Assembly (NCBI GenBank): GCA_028285685.1
Contig: JANQOR010000037.1
Location: 112,153 to 176,152 of the forward strand
DNA: 64,000 bases
Direction: 5' to 3'
From: Cyclobacteriaceae bacterium
GTDB taxonomy: Bacteria; Bacteroidota; Bacteroidia; Cytophagales; Cyclobacteriaceae
A program made the position numbers and the translations under genes. Every line of letters begins with the position of its first letter. The first letter of the stretch is position 1. Positions 8,130-17,052 of the stretch are shown here, in pieces. The notes below the pieces were generated by a model. That model made no database searches and had not been told where the DNA came from. It saw only the letters and a list, made by a program, of their open reading frames with translations.

Positions 8130-9347
8130 ATGAAACAATTAGCAATCGTTCTGCTTTTAGCATTTTGGACAACGAGCTGTGCACAGAAGGAAGAAGTGGT
8201 AACTAACCAAGGTTTGTTGGAAGATCTGGATTATCTGAAAGAAAAAATACTCAAAACACATCCCAATCCCTTCTATCTTACAACAGAAGAAGACTTTAAT
8301 ACCAAATTTCAATACCTCAAGGAGAATGGTGACAGTTTCACCCCGGAAAAAACCTTTGTTAAGGTGTTGGAAATAATGTGCTCAATAGGAGATGGTCATA
8401 CGGATATTTGGCCCAGAACCTATTACAGCTCCTACCCTATCCGATTTCATTGGTTCCAGGAGGATATCTATGTGAGCTCTATCGAGAAAGAGAATGAAGA
8501 GTTTCTTGGGTCGAAACTCCTTGCCATCGATGAAACTCCAATTAAAGAAGTGACTGAAAAAGTCTTCAAGATCACTTCACAACATGAGACAATCGGTTTA
8601 AGTGAGAGAACTACTAGTCGCTACGTGACCATCGCTCAACTAATGTATGGCCTGGAAATAAGTAAATCCAAAAAGAAAATCACGTATACATTACAAACAC
8701 CAACAAGTGGTGTGCAAGAATTGTCTCTGGAAATTTCACCACCCAATGTTAAGCCCGAACTGGTGACGCCATTTGAAAAAGATCCCTACTACTACGACAA
8801 TAGAGGAAGTGGATTGTGGTTCGAGGAAATTGAAAATGATCTGATCTATTTTCATTTCAGTAGTTACCCTAAGAATAGTGAATTTGGGAAAATTGGGAAA
8901 GAACTAAACAGCCTACTGAAAGCAACGAAAGGAAAGAAACTGTTCATCGACCTTCGTCGAAACCGAGGCGGTGACTACACAAAAGGACAGAAACTTATAA
9001 AGATCATTGAAAAGACAATCTCAGATCAAGAGGTGCCAGTCTACGTTGCAACAAGTTCCACTACCTACTCGGCTGCAGTTGCCAATGCGGCCCATTTCAG
9101 ACAAAGACTTAATGCCACCTTGCTTGGAGAACCAACAGGGGGAAGGCCAGTGGGTTATCAGGAGACCAATATTTTTTATCTCCCCAACACAAATCTCAGA
9201 GGTTCCGTTTCGAGCATTTACTACGAGTTTCAAAAGGAAGACACACCAGGAGTATTGCCAGATGTAACGATTCCATTCACCTGGAAGCACTATGCAACTG
9301 GCTCTGATCCAGTGCTCGACCACCTAAATACACTTGAGTCAAAGTGA
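8130..9347 (+). CDS. S41-family peptidase-like lipoprotein
   Basis: The chosen ATG at 8130 gives a lipoprotein signal (MKQLAIVLLLAFWTTSC, lipobox TTSC) behind AGAGGA. A longer frame from 8097 would bury that signal. The mature protein is about 390 residues. It has a helical N-terminus (DLDYLKEKILKTHPNPFYL) and GDGHTD near residue 88. A tail-specific protease core follows, with FIDLRRNRGGDY near 275 and TTYSAAVANAA holding the probable nucleophile Ser314, then EPTGGRP. This matches S41 (C-terminal processing peptidase) relatives that lack an obvious PDZ domain. It should act on peptides in the periplasm or at the outer membrane. It follows the permease at about 80 bases, separated by a strong hairpin. 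Confidence 0.85.
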   Translation: MKQLAIVLLLAFWTTSCAQKEEVVTNQGLLEDLDYLKEKILKTHPNPFYLTTEEDFNTKFQYLKENGDSFTPEKTFVKVLEIMCSIGDGHTDIWPRTYYSSYPIRFHWFQEDIYVSSIEKENEEFLGSKLLAIDETPIKEVTEKVFKITSQHETIGLSERTTSRYVTIAQLMYGLEISKSKKKITYTLQTPTSGVQELSLEISPPNVKPELVTPFEKDPYYYDNRGSGLWFEEIENDLIYFHFSSYPKNSEFGKIGKELNSLLKATKGKKLFIDLRRNRGGDYTKGQKLIKIIEKTISDQEVPVYVATSSTTYSAAVANAAHFRQRLNATLLGEPTGGRPVGYQETNIFYLPNTNLRGSVSSIYYEFQKEDTPGVLPDVTIPFTWKHYATGSDPVLDHLNTLESK

Positions 9348-9555
9348 TTAATGAAGCTATATAGTTGGTCTGAATGAAATAGAGTTTTCAAATCAATTCC
9401 CTCTTGCCAGCGGATGTAGAGAACCTAACCTCAGGCTGCAAGATTTGGCAAAACCTTATACGAACTGAAAGGTAGCAACCAATCCATGACATAAAATACC
9501 AACCTGTCAAAAGACTACTTTTTTTTTTGTAATCTTGTTTTCATAATTACAGATC

Positions 9556-10257
9556 ATGATCAATAAAGTCGTTGGCAACGCTGATGAAGCAATCGATGGA
9601 ATCAAAGACAACATGACTCTCATGCTAGGAGGCTTTGGACTGTGTGGAATTCCAGAAAATTCAATAGGCGCTCTGGTTAAACTCGGTGTGACAGGCCTGA
9701 CCTGTATCTCAAACAATGCGGGTGTGGATGATTTCGGACTCGGACTTCTTCTTCAGGGAAGACAGATCAAAAAAATGGTTTCGTCTTACGTGGGTGAGAA
9801 TGATGAATTTGAGCGACAAATGCTAAGTGGCGAACTGGAGGTCGATCTCATTCCACAAGGTTCACTAGCTGAAAGATGCCGAGCCGGTGGAGCCGGTATT
9901 CCAGCCTTTTTCACTCCGGCAGGGTACGGGACAGAGGTGGCAGAAGGAAAAGAAGTGCGGGAATTCAATGGTAAACCACATATTTTGGAATCAGCGCTTA
10001 CTGCAGATTTTGCAATTGTTAAGGCATGGAAGGGTGATACAAGTGGAAATCTAATCTACAAAGGAACGGCCCGGAATTTCAACCCGCCGATGGCGATGGC
10101 CGGAAAAATCACGATTGCAGAAGTTGAGGAGTTGGTCGAGCCCGGTGAGCTGGATCCGAATTTCATTCATACCCCGGGGATTTTCGTGCAGCGAATTTTT
10201 CAAGGAGAGAAATATGAGAAGAGAATTGAACAGCGAACTGTGAGAACAAGAAGTTAA
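9556..10257 (+). CDS. scoA: 3-oxoacid CoA-transferase, subunit A
   Basis: The 233-residue alpha subunit of a family I CoA transferase, which moves CoA from succinyl-CoA (or another donor) to acetoacetate or related acids. The glycine-rich [13 protein letters not shown] near residue 28, the NAGVDD block near 55, the [22 protein letters not shown] stretch and [21 protein letters not shown] are all characteristic. The beta subunit follows 74 bases downstream with a repeat-rich spacer between. Succinyl-CoA:acetoacetate specificity is likely but not proven by sequence; a butyrate- or acetate-type donor is possible. Confidence 0.92.
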   Translation: MINKVVGNADEAIDGIKDNMTLMLGGFGLCGIPENSIGALVKLGVTGLTCISNNAGVDDFGLGLLLQGRQIKKMVSSYVGENDEFERQMLSGELEVDLIPQGSLAERCRAGGAGIPAFFTPAGYGTEVAEGKEVREFNGKPHILESALTADFAIVKAWKGDTSGNLIYKGTARNFNPPMAMAGKITIAEVEELVEPGELDPNFIHTPGIFVQRIFQGEKYEKRIEQRTVRTRS

Positions 10258-10325
10258 CTAGCTAATTGGTTAATTAGTTAACAAGGAAACATATTCAACT
10301 AATCAACTATTTCACTATTCAACCA
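10258..10325. repeat. Dispersed inverted-arm intergenic repeat, copy A
   Basis: The spacer between scoA and scoB has a left arm rich in GGTTAATTAGTTAAC and a right arm ATTCAACTAATCAACTA (10293-10309) continuing to 10321. The right arm matches ATTCAACTAATTAACTA in the xerD upstream region with one difference. Its reverse complement shares AAATAGTTGATT with the other arm of that copy. Confidence 0.5.
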
Positions 10326-10331
10326 AAAACG

Positions 10332-10985
10332 ATGTTAGATAAAAACGGAATAGCAAAACGAATAGCCCAGGAACTACGCGACGGATGGTACGTCAACCTT
10401 GGTATTGGAATCCCCACACTAGTAGCGAACTATATTCCGGAAGGAATAAGTGTTGAATTTCAATCAGAGAACGGATTGCTTGGGATGGGGCCGTTTCCTT
10501 ACGAAGGAGAAGAAGACGCCGACATGATCAATGCCGGTAAACAAACCGTCACCACTCTGCCAGGAGCTTCAATCTTTGATTCCTCAACTTCCTTCACAAT
10601 GATCAGAGGCCAACACGTTCAACTTACCGTACTTGGAGCGATGGAAGTGGCTGACAATGGTGATATAGCCAACTGGAAAATTCCAGGCAAGATGGTTAAG
10701 GGAATGGGTGGAGCAATGGATTTGGTAGCTTCGGCCGAGAATATCATCGTGGCAATGATGCACGCCAACAAGGCTGGAGAGTCAAAACTACTGACTGAAT
10801 GTACGCTCCCGATCACAGGAGTTCAATGTGTAAAAAAGGTCGTGACCAACCTTGCAGTTTTAGACATTACTTCTGAAGGCTTCCGACTACTGGAACGGGC
10901 GCCTGGAGTGTCTGTAGAGGAAATCAAAAATGCAACCGCGGGTCGTTTGATTGTAGGGGGAGAAATTCCGGAGATGCACTTGTAG
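10332..10985 (+). CDS. scoB: 3-oxoacid CoA-transferase, subunit B
   Basis: The 217-residue beta subunit. The SENGLLGMGPFPYEGEEDADM block near residue 44 holds the catalytic glutamate (Glu in SENG) that forms the glutamyl-CoA intermediate. VNLGIGIPTLVANY near residue 20, GGAMDLV near 126 and the C-terminal LLERAPGVSVEEIKNAT are also family signatures. It forms a heteromer with the upstream subunit. The pair probably serves acetoacetate or branched-chain and ketone-type catabolism. Confidence 0.93.
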   Translation: MLDKNGIAKRIAQELRDGWYVNLGIGIPTLVANYIPEGISVEFQSENGLLGMGPFPYEGEEDADMINAGKQTVTTLPGASIFDSSTSFTMIRGQHVQLTVLGAMEVADNGDIANWKIPGKMVKGMGGAMDLVASAENIIVAMMHANKAGESKLLTECTLPITGVQCVKKVVTNLAVLDITSEGFRLLERAPGVSVEEIKNATAGRLIVGGEIPEMHL

Positions 10986-10994
10986 ATCATATCC

Positions 10995-11021
10995 TGCTCT
11001 TTCGCGTAAATTAGAAGAGCA
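10995..11021. promoter_or_regulatory. Inverted repeat abutting the start of the regulator-permease fusion
   Basis: TGCTCTT (10995-11001) and AAGAGCA (11015-11021) form a perfect 7-base inverted repeat with a 13-base spacer, ending one base before the ATG at 11023. It could be an operator for the encoded AraC domain, or an mRNA hairpin covering the initiation region. Confidence 0.4.
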
Positions 11022-11022
11022 A

Positions 11023-14000
11023 ATGATTGAAGCACTTATCTATATCACCATAGGAATTGGGCTTTTCATAAGCATCAACGCCTTCAGGATGCATCAAAAA
11101 GTCGGTCCCTCTGATGGAATCTACTGGCTCCTTTTTGCGATCTTAGGGATTTCAATCCAAACCTCGTTCGTCCCACTTTACCTCCTGCTAATACTACTAC
11201 CTGCAAGCATTCGTGTCCAGTTGCTAAGTTGGTCCGGTAGGAAAATACGCATGGACCAACTGGTAGGTCCGACCATCTCTTTGGCTATAGTTTTACTGAT
11301 TGTCCGATTTACAGCTTTGGACAATCTGATTGTTGCAATTCTTGGCGGATTAGAGGTGCTATTCACAGTCAAACTAATTCGAGTTCTTTTCAAACGAAAA
11401 GGAATTGCATTTCAGGGAAATGAAGGCTCCAAAATTCGCTGGGTAAGAAGTTTCATTTTTGTAAATCTTCTACTCTTACTTAATATCTATTTCCACTTTG
11501 TCAACTTCTCTCCAGACTTTCTTCCAATCGTTGCGGGCACTTACGTTGCTATCGGGGTACTTGGGATGATCCGGTACGCTCCATCTTCCGACTCTTTCCA
11601 ATTTTTAACATCAGAAACAAAGTATGCAAAGTCGACACTTGAACCGGCTGAGAAATATCGTATCCTGCGAGCAATAGACAATCAACTAAGCGAGCATGGA
11701 TTTCATTTGAATCCTGAAGCTTCGCTCAAGGGATTGGCCGCAGCTGTAAAATCAACAACTCATGCCGTCTCGCAGGTGATCAACGAAGAGAAGGGCGGCT
11801 CTTTTTTCGAGCTACTTGCATACCATCGAATTCAGGATGCGAAAAAACTCATCAGAAAACCTGAATATCAACATTATAAGATTGAACAAATTGCTGAGGA
11901 AGTGGGCTATTTGTCCAAGTCTGCATTCAACACATCATTCAAGAAAATTACTGGACTTACTCCATCTGAGTTTAGGGAGGGAGGCGTTCGCGAAGATAAG
12001 GTCGAACGTTCGACCTATCGGGAAATTGGTGAGAACATAGCATATCGAGATACTTTCGGATATCTAAAAATATCGAATGCTATGTTATCAAATTTTTTCA
12101 AACTGTATTTTAGGAACTTAAAAAAGAACAGAGTTTTTACCCTGTTGAATCTGACCGGGCTTGTCACAGGATTTACCAGCTGTGTTTTAATTTTCTTGTA
12201 TCTGAGCAACGAGTTGTCTTACGACAAATTTCACCAGCAATCTGAAGATATTTATCGGATCTACCTACAGGCTACAAATCCACAGACGAGAACCCCACAC
12301 CCAATGGCACAGGCACTTGTCAGAGATTTCCCAGAAGTGCAAAGTGCTGTTTCATTAACACCTCTGTATGGGCCCGGGCTAACCCTGCAATCCATTTATG
12401 TGCGTAATCCTGAGAACAATCGAATGTTTTTGGAGCCTGATGTTTTTGCTGCCGACAGCACCTTTTTTGATGTCTTTGATTTTAGATTGATTAAGGGAGA
12501 TCCAAGAACAGCACTAAAAGAGGTTGGATCGGTTGTGATTACCGAGTCAGTTGCTAAAAAATATTTTGGAGAAGAAGATCCAATCGGAAAAGAACTGGAA
12601 GATGTTGCCAACGATTCCCGTGGCGTTGTTACCGCAGTGATGCAAGATGTTCCGAGAGCAAGTCACTTTCATCCCAGGATCATTATCCCATACACATCTT
12701 TGAAATCTGGAAACCCAAATAATCCATGGTTTAGTTGGAATGACCCCGGCCACTTCAATTACGTCCGCCTACGTCCAGGAGCTGATCCGAAGCATTTAGA
12801 AAGTCTAATCCCGGAGTGGATCAATCGCGTGAGCTCAGGAGTCAATCCCCAAATGCTTGAATATTTAGCAAATGGCATCATTTCCTTCAACCTACAATCG
12901 ATAGAATCCATTCATCTCCACTCTCATCTCAAGTGGGAACTGGAAGCCAACAGCAGCTCCACATACGTCTACATTTTGATGGGAGCTATCCTTTTTATCA
13001 TCATTATTCTTTCGATCAACTATATCAATCTATCCACTGCCAGAACATATGAAAGAGGACGTGAAGTAGGCATTCGAAAAGTACTAGGCGTCACAAAGCT
13101 TGCTCTTTCTACACAATTTATCCTGGAATCTCTTTTGACATGCGCTATTGCCTTGATTTTGGCTTTTTCAATTTCGTGGCTGGTCATCGATCAGTTTAAT
13201 GTGATGACAGGTAAGCAGTTTATACCTCAGGATCTACTCAATCCGGTTCTTATCATTTCCGGTATTTCCATGATGTTATTCATAGGATTGGTGAGTGGTG
13301 CAGTTCCAGCGCTTACACTTAACAAGGTAAAACCAGTAGAGGTCTTAAAGGGGAAATTGCTGAATCAGAAAGGTGGAAACTGGAAAAGGCTCATCTTGGT
13401 TGGTGTTCAATTCGCGGTTAGCACGGTTATGATCTTCAGTAGCATCATCATTCTCAAACAGGTGAACTTCATCGAAAGCAAATCCATGGGCTTTGATGAG
13501 GAAGCTCTGGTAGTCCTCAAATTACAACGTGATGATCTAAGACCTGTATCGGAGACTATCAAGACTGAATTGTTGAAGGACCCAACGATTCTCAGCGTAG
13601 GCGGGGTATCGAATCTACCGGGTGGACAATTCAACCAAAATGACCTCTTTCTGGAAGACGATCCGGCAACCAGGGTTCCGGCATCTGAACTTTGGGTAGA
13701 TTTTGATGGACTCACAACACTTGGGATCAGTCTCTATGATGGCCGATTTTTCGACAGTTCCTACCAGTTAGATTCAGTCGGGAGGAACTATATTATCAAT
13801 CAAACTGCCGTATCCGGACTTGGTCTGGAAAATCCAATTGGTTCCAAAATTATATGGGGTTCTGAGGCTGGGCCTATCGAAGGTACCATTGTCGGTGTTT
13901 TAGAAGATTTCAACTATAAGTCTCTTCATGAGCCAGTTCGTCCACTTTTGGTAATGGTTGGATTGTCATCATTTAACAACCTCATCTTACGGATCAATAC

Positions 14001-14508
14001 ATCCGATATTCCCAGAACCGTGGAGCATATTGCAGATACTTACAAACAATTTGATCCGGTATTTGTAGCTGATATAAGCTTTATGGATGATCGACTAAAT
14101 CAACTTTATACCGCTGAACGAAATGCATTCAGTGTCTTCAATTTATTTTCATCCATCGCACTTGTCCTTGCTGCCATGGGATTGCTTGGATTGGCGTATC
14201 TGATCATTACGCAACGAACCAAGGAAATTGGGATTCGAAAAGTACTAGGGGCACACATTTTGCAAATCCTATGGATGGAAAATCGAGCATTTCTCAAAGT
14301 GATCACTGCTTCAGTGATTGTTGGGCTTCCTCTTTCCGTAGTGATAATGAATCAGTGGCTAAGTGAATTTGCCTATCGCACAACGTTCGGAACGATTCCA
14401 TTCATTACGACGATTTTGATCTTGATACTGGTTGCGGTTAGCAGCGTAACGTTTGCGGTTTTGCGTACGGTCCTGAAAAACCCGAGCGAAGCTTTGAGAT
14501 ACGAATGA
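11023..14508 (+). CDS. Membrane AraC-type regulator fused to an orphan FtsX/MacB permease
   Basis: A single uninterrupted 1161-codon frame. Residues 1-190 hold about six hydrophobic segments, similar to the N-terminal membrane sensor of some Bacteroidota AraC proteins. Residues about 205-318 are an AraC/XylS DNA-binding domain with two helix-turn-helix units (LKGLAAAVKSTTHAVSQVI, then IEQIAEEVGYLSKSAFNTSF, ending GLTPSEFRE). From residue 354 (MLSNFFKLYFRNLKKNRVFT) a complete duplicated permease follows, with VGIRKVLGV and IGIRKVLGA motifs and the C-terminal NPSEALRYE block. No ATPase gene is nearby. The permease half aligns in layout with the two PadR-linked permeases in this window. An internal start at 12082 would yield a separate permease but lacks a clear ribosome binding site. 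Inferred role: one-chain sensing and regulation by a transporter-like protein. Confidence 0.9.
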   Translation: MIEALIYITIGIGLFISINAFRMHQKVGPSDGIYWLLFAILGISIQTSFVPLYLLLILLPASIRVQLLSWSGRKIRMDQLVGPTISLAIVLLIVRFTALDNLIVAILGGLEVLFTVKLIRVLFKRKGIAFQGNEGSKIRWVRSFIFVNLLLLLNIYFHFVNFSPDFLPIVAGTYVAIGVLGMIRYAPSSDSFQFLTSETKYAKSTLEPAEKYRILRAIDNQLSEHGFHLNPEASLKGLAAAVKSTTHAVSQVINEEKGGSFFELLAYHRIQDAKKLIRKPEYQHYKIEQIAEEVGYLSKSAFNTSFKKITGLTPSEFREGGVREDKVERSTYREIGENIAYRDTFGYLKISNAMLSNFFKLYFRNLKKNRVFTLLNLTGLVTGFTSCVLIFLYLSNELSYDKFHQQSEDIYRIYLQATNPQTRTPHPMAQALVRDFPEVQSAVSLTPLYGPGLTLQSIYVRNPENNRMFLEPDVFAADSTFFDVFDFRLIKGDPRTALKEVGSVVITESVAKKYFGEEDPIGKELEDVANDSRGVVTAVMQDVPRASHFHPRIIIPYTSLKSGNPNNPWFSWNDPGHFNYVRLRPGADPKHLESLIPEWINRVSSGVNPQMLEYLANGIISFNLQSIESIHLHSHLKWELEANSSSTYVYILMGAILFIIIILSINYINLSTARTYERGREVGIRKVLGVTKLALSTQFILESLLTCAIALILAFSISWLVIDQFNVMTGKQFIPQDLLNPVLIISGISMMLFIGLVSGAVPALTLNKVKPVEVLKGKLLNQKGGNWKRLILVGVQFAVSTVMIFSSIIILKQVNFIESKSMGFDEEALVVLKLQRDDLRPVSETIKTELLKDPTILSVGGVSNLPGGQFNQNDLFLEDDPATRVPASELWVDFDGLTTLGISLYDGRFFDSSYQLDSVGRNYIINQTAVSGLGLENPIGSKIIWGSEAGPIEGTIVGVLEDFNYKSLHEPVRPLLVMVGLSSFNNLILRINTSDIPRTVEHIADTYKQFDPVFVADISFMDDRLNQLYTAERNAFSVFNLFSSIALVLAAMGLLGLAYLIITQRTKEIGIRKVLGAHILQILWMENRAFLKVITASVIVGLPLSVVIMNQWLSEFAYRTTFGTIPFITTILILILVAVSSVTFAVLRTVLKNPSEALRYE

Positions 14509-14548
14509 ACATACTAACCCGCTGATTCCAGTAGCAACTTTGGGGGAT

Positions 14549-15241
14549 CTACTTGAATTTTAAAGCTTCGTAAAACTTGACAAGTTTCACAGCATCATCA
14601 GCGTTATCAAGTTTATAGTTATTTGCTTTCACATGTTCCTTCAGCTCTTTATAATGCTCCAATGACTTGATTCCGTTCTTCGTCTGTTTAAAGAAAAAGT
14701 GATTTTGACTATCCTTCTCAAAAATCATGTATTGAAACTCGTGAACAATTTTTGTATCCCTCGTTCCGATGTCTAGTTCTCGATTGTAGGAGGGTTTTAT
14801 GATCTTAAGATCAGGTTTTTCAAAAAAAATGAGATTTGGGGAGTCATACAAGACCATCAGAGGTGTGTTTGGGGGGACACCTTTCAAGTAACGAGAATTT
14901 ATCAGTTTTTTATTCGTGTCGGTGATAGTCACTGAATCGACAAGACTGAAATCAATAGAGAATCTCTTTCCTTTAAAGAAGAGAATAATCTTTGAATTGT
15001 AGATATCGTAATTAATCCAAACATCTTCCATGGACTTGCTTACCTTGAAATCTAGATCCCCCTTCTTCCTTTGCTCAAAAAGGTGTACATCACCTTTTAT
15101 GGTAGGGTCGTCCGGGCCAACAATTTCGATAAATCCAAGGCTACTGAACAGTTGACTTGGACCTCTTGTTATTACCTGACCATTGAGTGAGCTAGAAATA
15201 GCGCCAAGGAAAACAGCAAATAGGAGTGGTTTGGATTTCAT
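14549..15241 (-). CDS. Secreted protein of unknown function
   Basis: 230 residues with a clear signal peptide (MKSKPLLFAVFLGAISSSLNGQ). I do not recognise a domain. The mature part is lysine-rich and mixed alpha/beta, with alternating hydrophobic stretches (SKIILFFKGKRFSIDFSLVDSVTI) and a helical C-terminus (LEHYKELKEHVKANNYKL). It is a single gene convergent with the permease fusion, and its stop lies 40 bases past that gene. Related unknown periplasmic proteins are common in Bacteroidota. No function is assigned. Confidence 0.75.
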   Translation of the reverse strand: MKSKPLLFAVFLGAISSSLNGQVITRGPSQLFSSLGFIEIVGPDDPTIKGDVHLFEQRKKGDLDFKVSKSMEDVWINYDIYNSKIILFFKGKRFSIDFSLVDSVTITDTNKKLINSRYLKGVPPNTPLMVLYDSPNLIFFEKPDLKIIKPSYNRELDIGTRDTKIVHEFQYMIFEKDSQNHFFFKQTKNGIKSLEHYKELKEHVKANNYKLDNADDAVKLVKFYEALKFK

Positions 15242-15463
15242 TTATGACTTCACGTATGAATACATAACCACAGTGCTGCGAAGAACACCTAAGTAATCCT
15301 ACAGGCTTTTCATATTATCAAGTAGTCAAAGGCCCGACTTTCCAAACTAAACTTCCTGATTACTTCTTGTCTACCTTCAATCCTCACCCTTTATCGTAGT
15401 TTTCACTTCTTTCGTATGCCGAATGTATCAATCATCACCTTGAATAAAACAACCTTATCAATT

Positions 15464-16606
15464 ATGAAACTCAAAGCATCGATTTTTATAACCTGGACGT
15501 TCCTCTTAATACCTGGCCTATACGCCCAAAAGAATTGTCCTCCTGTTGAAAAACTAAAAGAACTTTATACTGCTGATAACGAACTTAGAGAAACCATTGA
15601 CACGATGTTCAAAAACCTTGCCGATCCTCCTCAGGGCGTCAATCCCTGGAGATCAAAGAACATCAACGATTTGTATGATTTTCTGAACGAGTGGTTCTAT
15701 TTTCTTCCCAACACCGAGAACGGTCTTGATCGCATTATTGAATTCTCGATGCTCTACTACAAGAATCCCGCTGGGATGCGATTCGTTCTTGAAGAACCCG
15801 GCCTAAGCTGGACCCTCCAATTTGTAGAGTCACGTGGAAAATACATGGACAGCGATCAGTCCGCCAAAGCGATCAGTGAGTGGTTGATGGATGAAAAAAT
15901 CGGCAATGAAGATTTTGTGCTTCCTAAAGATGGGTTCTCATCTTTCAACGAGTTTTTCTCAAGAGATATCAAACCAGGCCTGCGTCCCATTGATGGCATA
16001 GACAATAATTCCGTGCTAGTCTCTCCGGCAGATGGCGTTATCAATATGATCAACAATGATTTGCAATTGAGCTCGGAAATTCCCACCAAGGGAAAAATGA
16101 CGCTCAGCCTGAATTCGCTTCTCGATGAATCGCAATATGCATACAAATTTGTTGGCGGAACAGCTTTGGCCGTTTTCCTGCTACCCACAAACTACCACCA
16201 TTATCACGCACCAACTTCGGGTATCCTGGTTGAATCAAAGGAGTCTGTTGGAGATCGCCTGTTTGGCATGCCTGATATTCCTGATATGATCAATGATGGA
16301 AACGTAGCCTATAACAAAGATTACAGTGTTTTTGAAAACTTCAGACATGGATATTTTATCATCAAAACGGACAAGTACGGATATATAGGTATGGTTCCTA
16401 TCGGACTACAAACCATTGGTTCCGTCGTTTTTGAAGAAAAAGTGCGGGATATCCAAAGCGGCCAGGAGGTGAAGGTCTACAAAGGAGAAAAGCTGGGTCA
16501 TTTTGAATACGGAGGTTCTACTGTTCTTTTAATTTTTGAAAAGGACCGATTCAAGGCCCTCAACGTAAAACAAGGCCAGCAAATTGGGAATCTAAAGGGA
16601 AATTAG
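15464..16606 (+). CDS. Exported phosphatidylserine decarboxylase-like pro-enzyme
   Basis: The chosen ATG at 15464 begins a signal peptide (MKLKASIFITWTFLLIPGLYAQ); the longer frame from 15416 would hide it. Residues about 130-170 carry FSSFNEFFSRDIKPGLRPI, a conserved phosphatidylserine decarboxylase block, followed by VSPADGVI near 185 and the YHHYHAP block near 243. Near the C-terminus, YGGSTVLLIF holds the self-cleavage site: Ser352 would become the pyruvoyl group. The helical N-terminal third resembles the extra domain of PsiD-type amino-acid decarboxylases of this superfamily. So the family is sure, but the substrate may be an amino acid rather than phosphatidylserine. Export is unusual for the family. 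Confidence 0.85.
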   Translation: MKLKASIFITWTFLLIPGLYAQKNCPPVEKLKELYTADNELRETIDTMFKNLADPPQGVNPWRSKNINDLYDFLNEWFYFLPNTENGLDRIIEFSMLYYKNPAGMRFVLEEPGLSWTLQFVESRGKYMDSDQSAKAISEWLMDEKIGNEDFVLPKDGFSSFNEFFSRDIKPGLRPIDGIDNNSVLVSPADGVINMINNDLQLSSEIPTKGKMTLSLNSLLDESQYAYKFVGGTALAVFLLPTNYHHYHAPTSGILVESKESVGDRLFGMPDIPDMINDGNVAYNKDYSVFENFRHGYFIIKTDKYGYIGMVPIGLQTIGSVVFEEKVRDIQSGQEVKVYKGEKLGHFEYGGSTVLLIFEKDRFKALNVKQGQQIGNLKGN

Positions 16607-17052
16607 CCAACTAGTCGTCGGTGGTAGTTGATCTGCCCCATGTGGTAGTTGAAGTGACCATACAAGTGTAGAATGAACTGCGATTTGGTCATAGGGTAAC
16701 CAAAAGGCTGTAGCGGATACGGATCTGACATATCATCAACAGAAACGCGCTCAAAGTAAGCTGCTAGCATCTCTTTGGTTTCACGAATGTTTTCTATCAA
16801 TTCATCCTTAGATACTTTGCCTTCGAACTCAAAATCACGATCCCGCACGTAGTCCGTTTTGTTAAGGGTAGCTCCAATGAAATGTTTCAAGTTGCCACAC
16901 AAATGGAGAAAGAGATTTCCTGCCGAGTTTTTTATTTCTCCCTGCACGGACCAAATATCATCTTCGTCCTCATATGAATGAAGTTCGGTGCTCAGCTTAT
17001 CGAGATCGCGTTCAAAAAGTGCGTTTAGTTCAGACGGTAATTTCATGATCAT
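16603..17052 (-). CDS. DinB/YfiT-like four-helix protein
   Basis: 149 residues. LHLCGNLKHFIGATL near residue 50 and ILHLYGHFNYHMGQINYHRR near 126-145 supply the three histidines expected for the metal site of DinB/YfiT-like proteins. Bacteroidota members of this type (DinB family, DUF1572-like) may be metal-dependent thiol transferases. The start overlaps the yigZ-like stop, and the end overlaps the convergent decarboxylase gene by four bases. It is the third gene of the TPR-YigZ-DinB operon. Confidence 0.85.
   Translation of the reverse strand: MIMKLPSELNALFERDLDKLSTELHSYEDEDDIWSVQGEIKNSAGNLFLHLCGNLKHFIGATLNKTDYVRDRDFEFEGKVSKDELIENIRETKEMLAAYFERVSVDDMSDPYPLQPFGYPMTKSQFILHLYGHFNYHMGQINYHRRLVG

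Noticed and set aside
12060-12100. Frameshift or gene boundary between AraC and permease halves
   Set aside because: The frame is continuous and the linker is plausible; no stop, no strong ribosome site before the Met at 12082.
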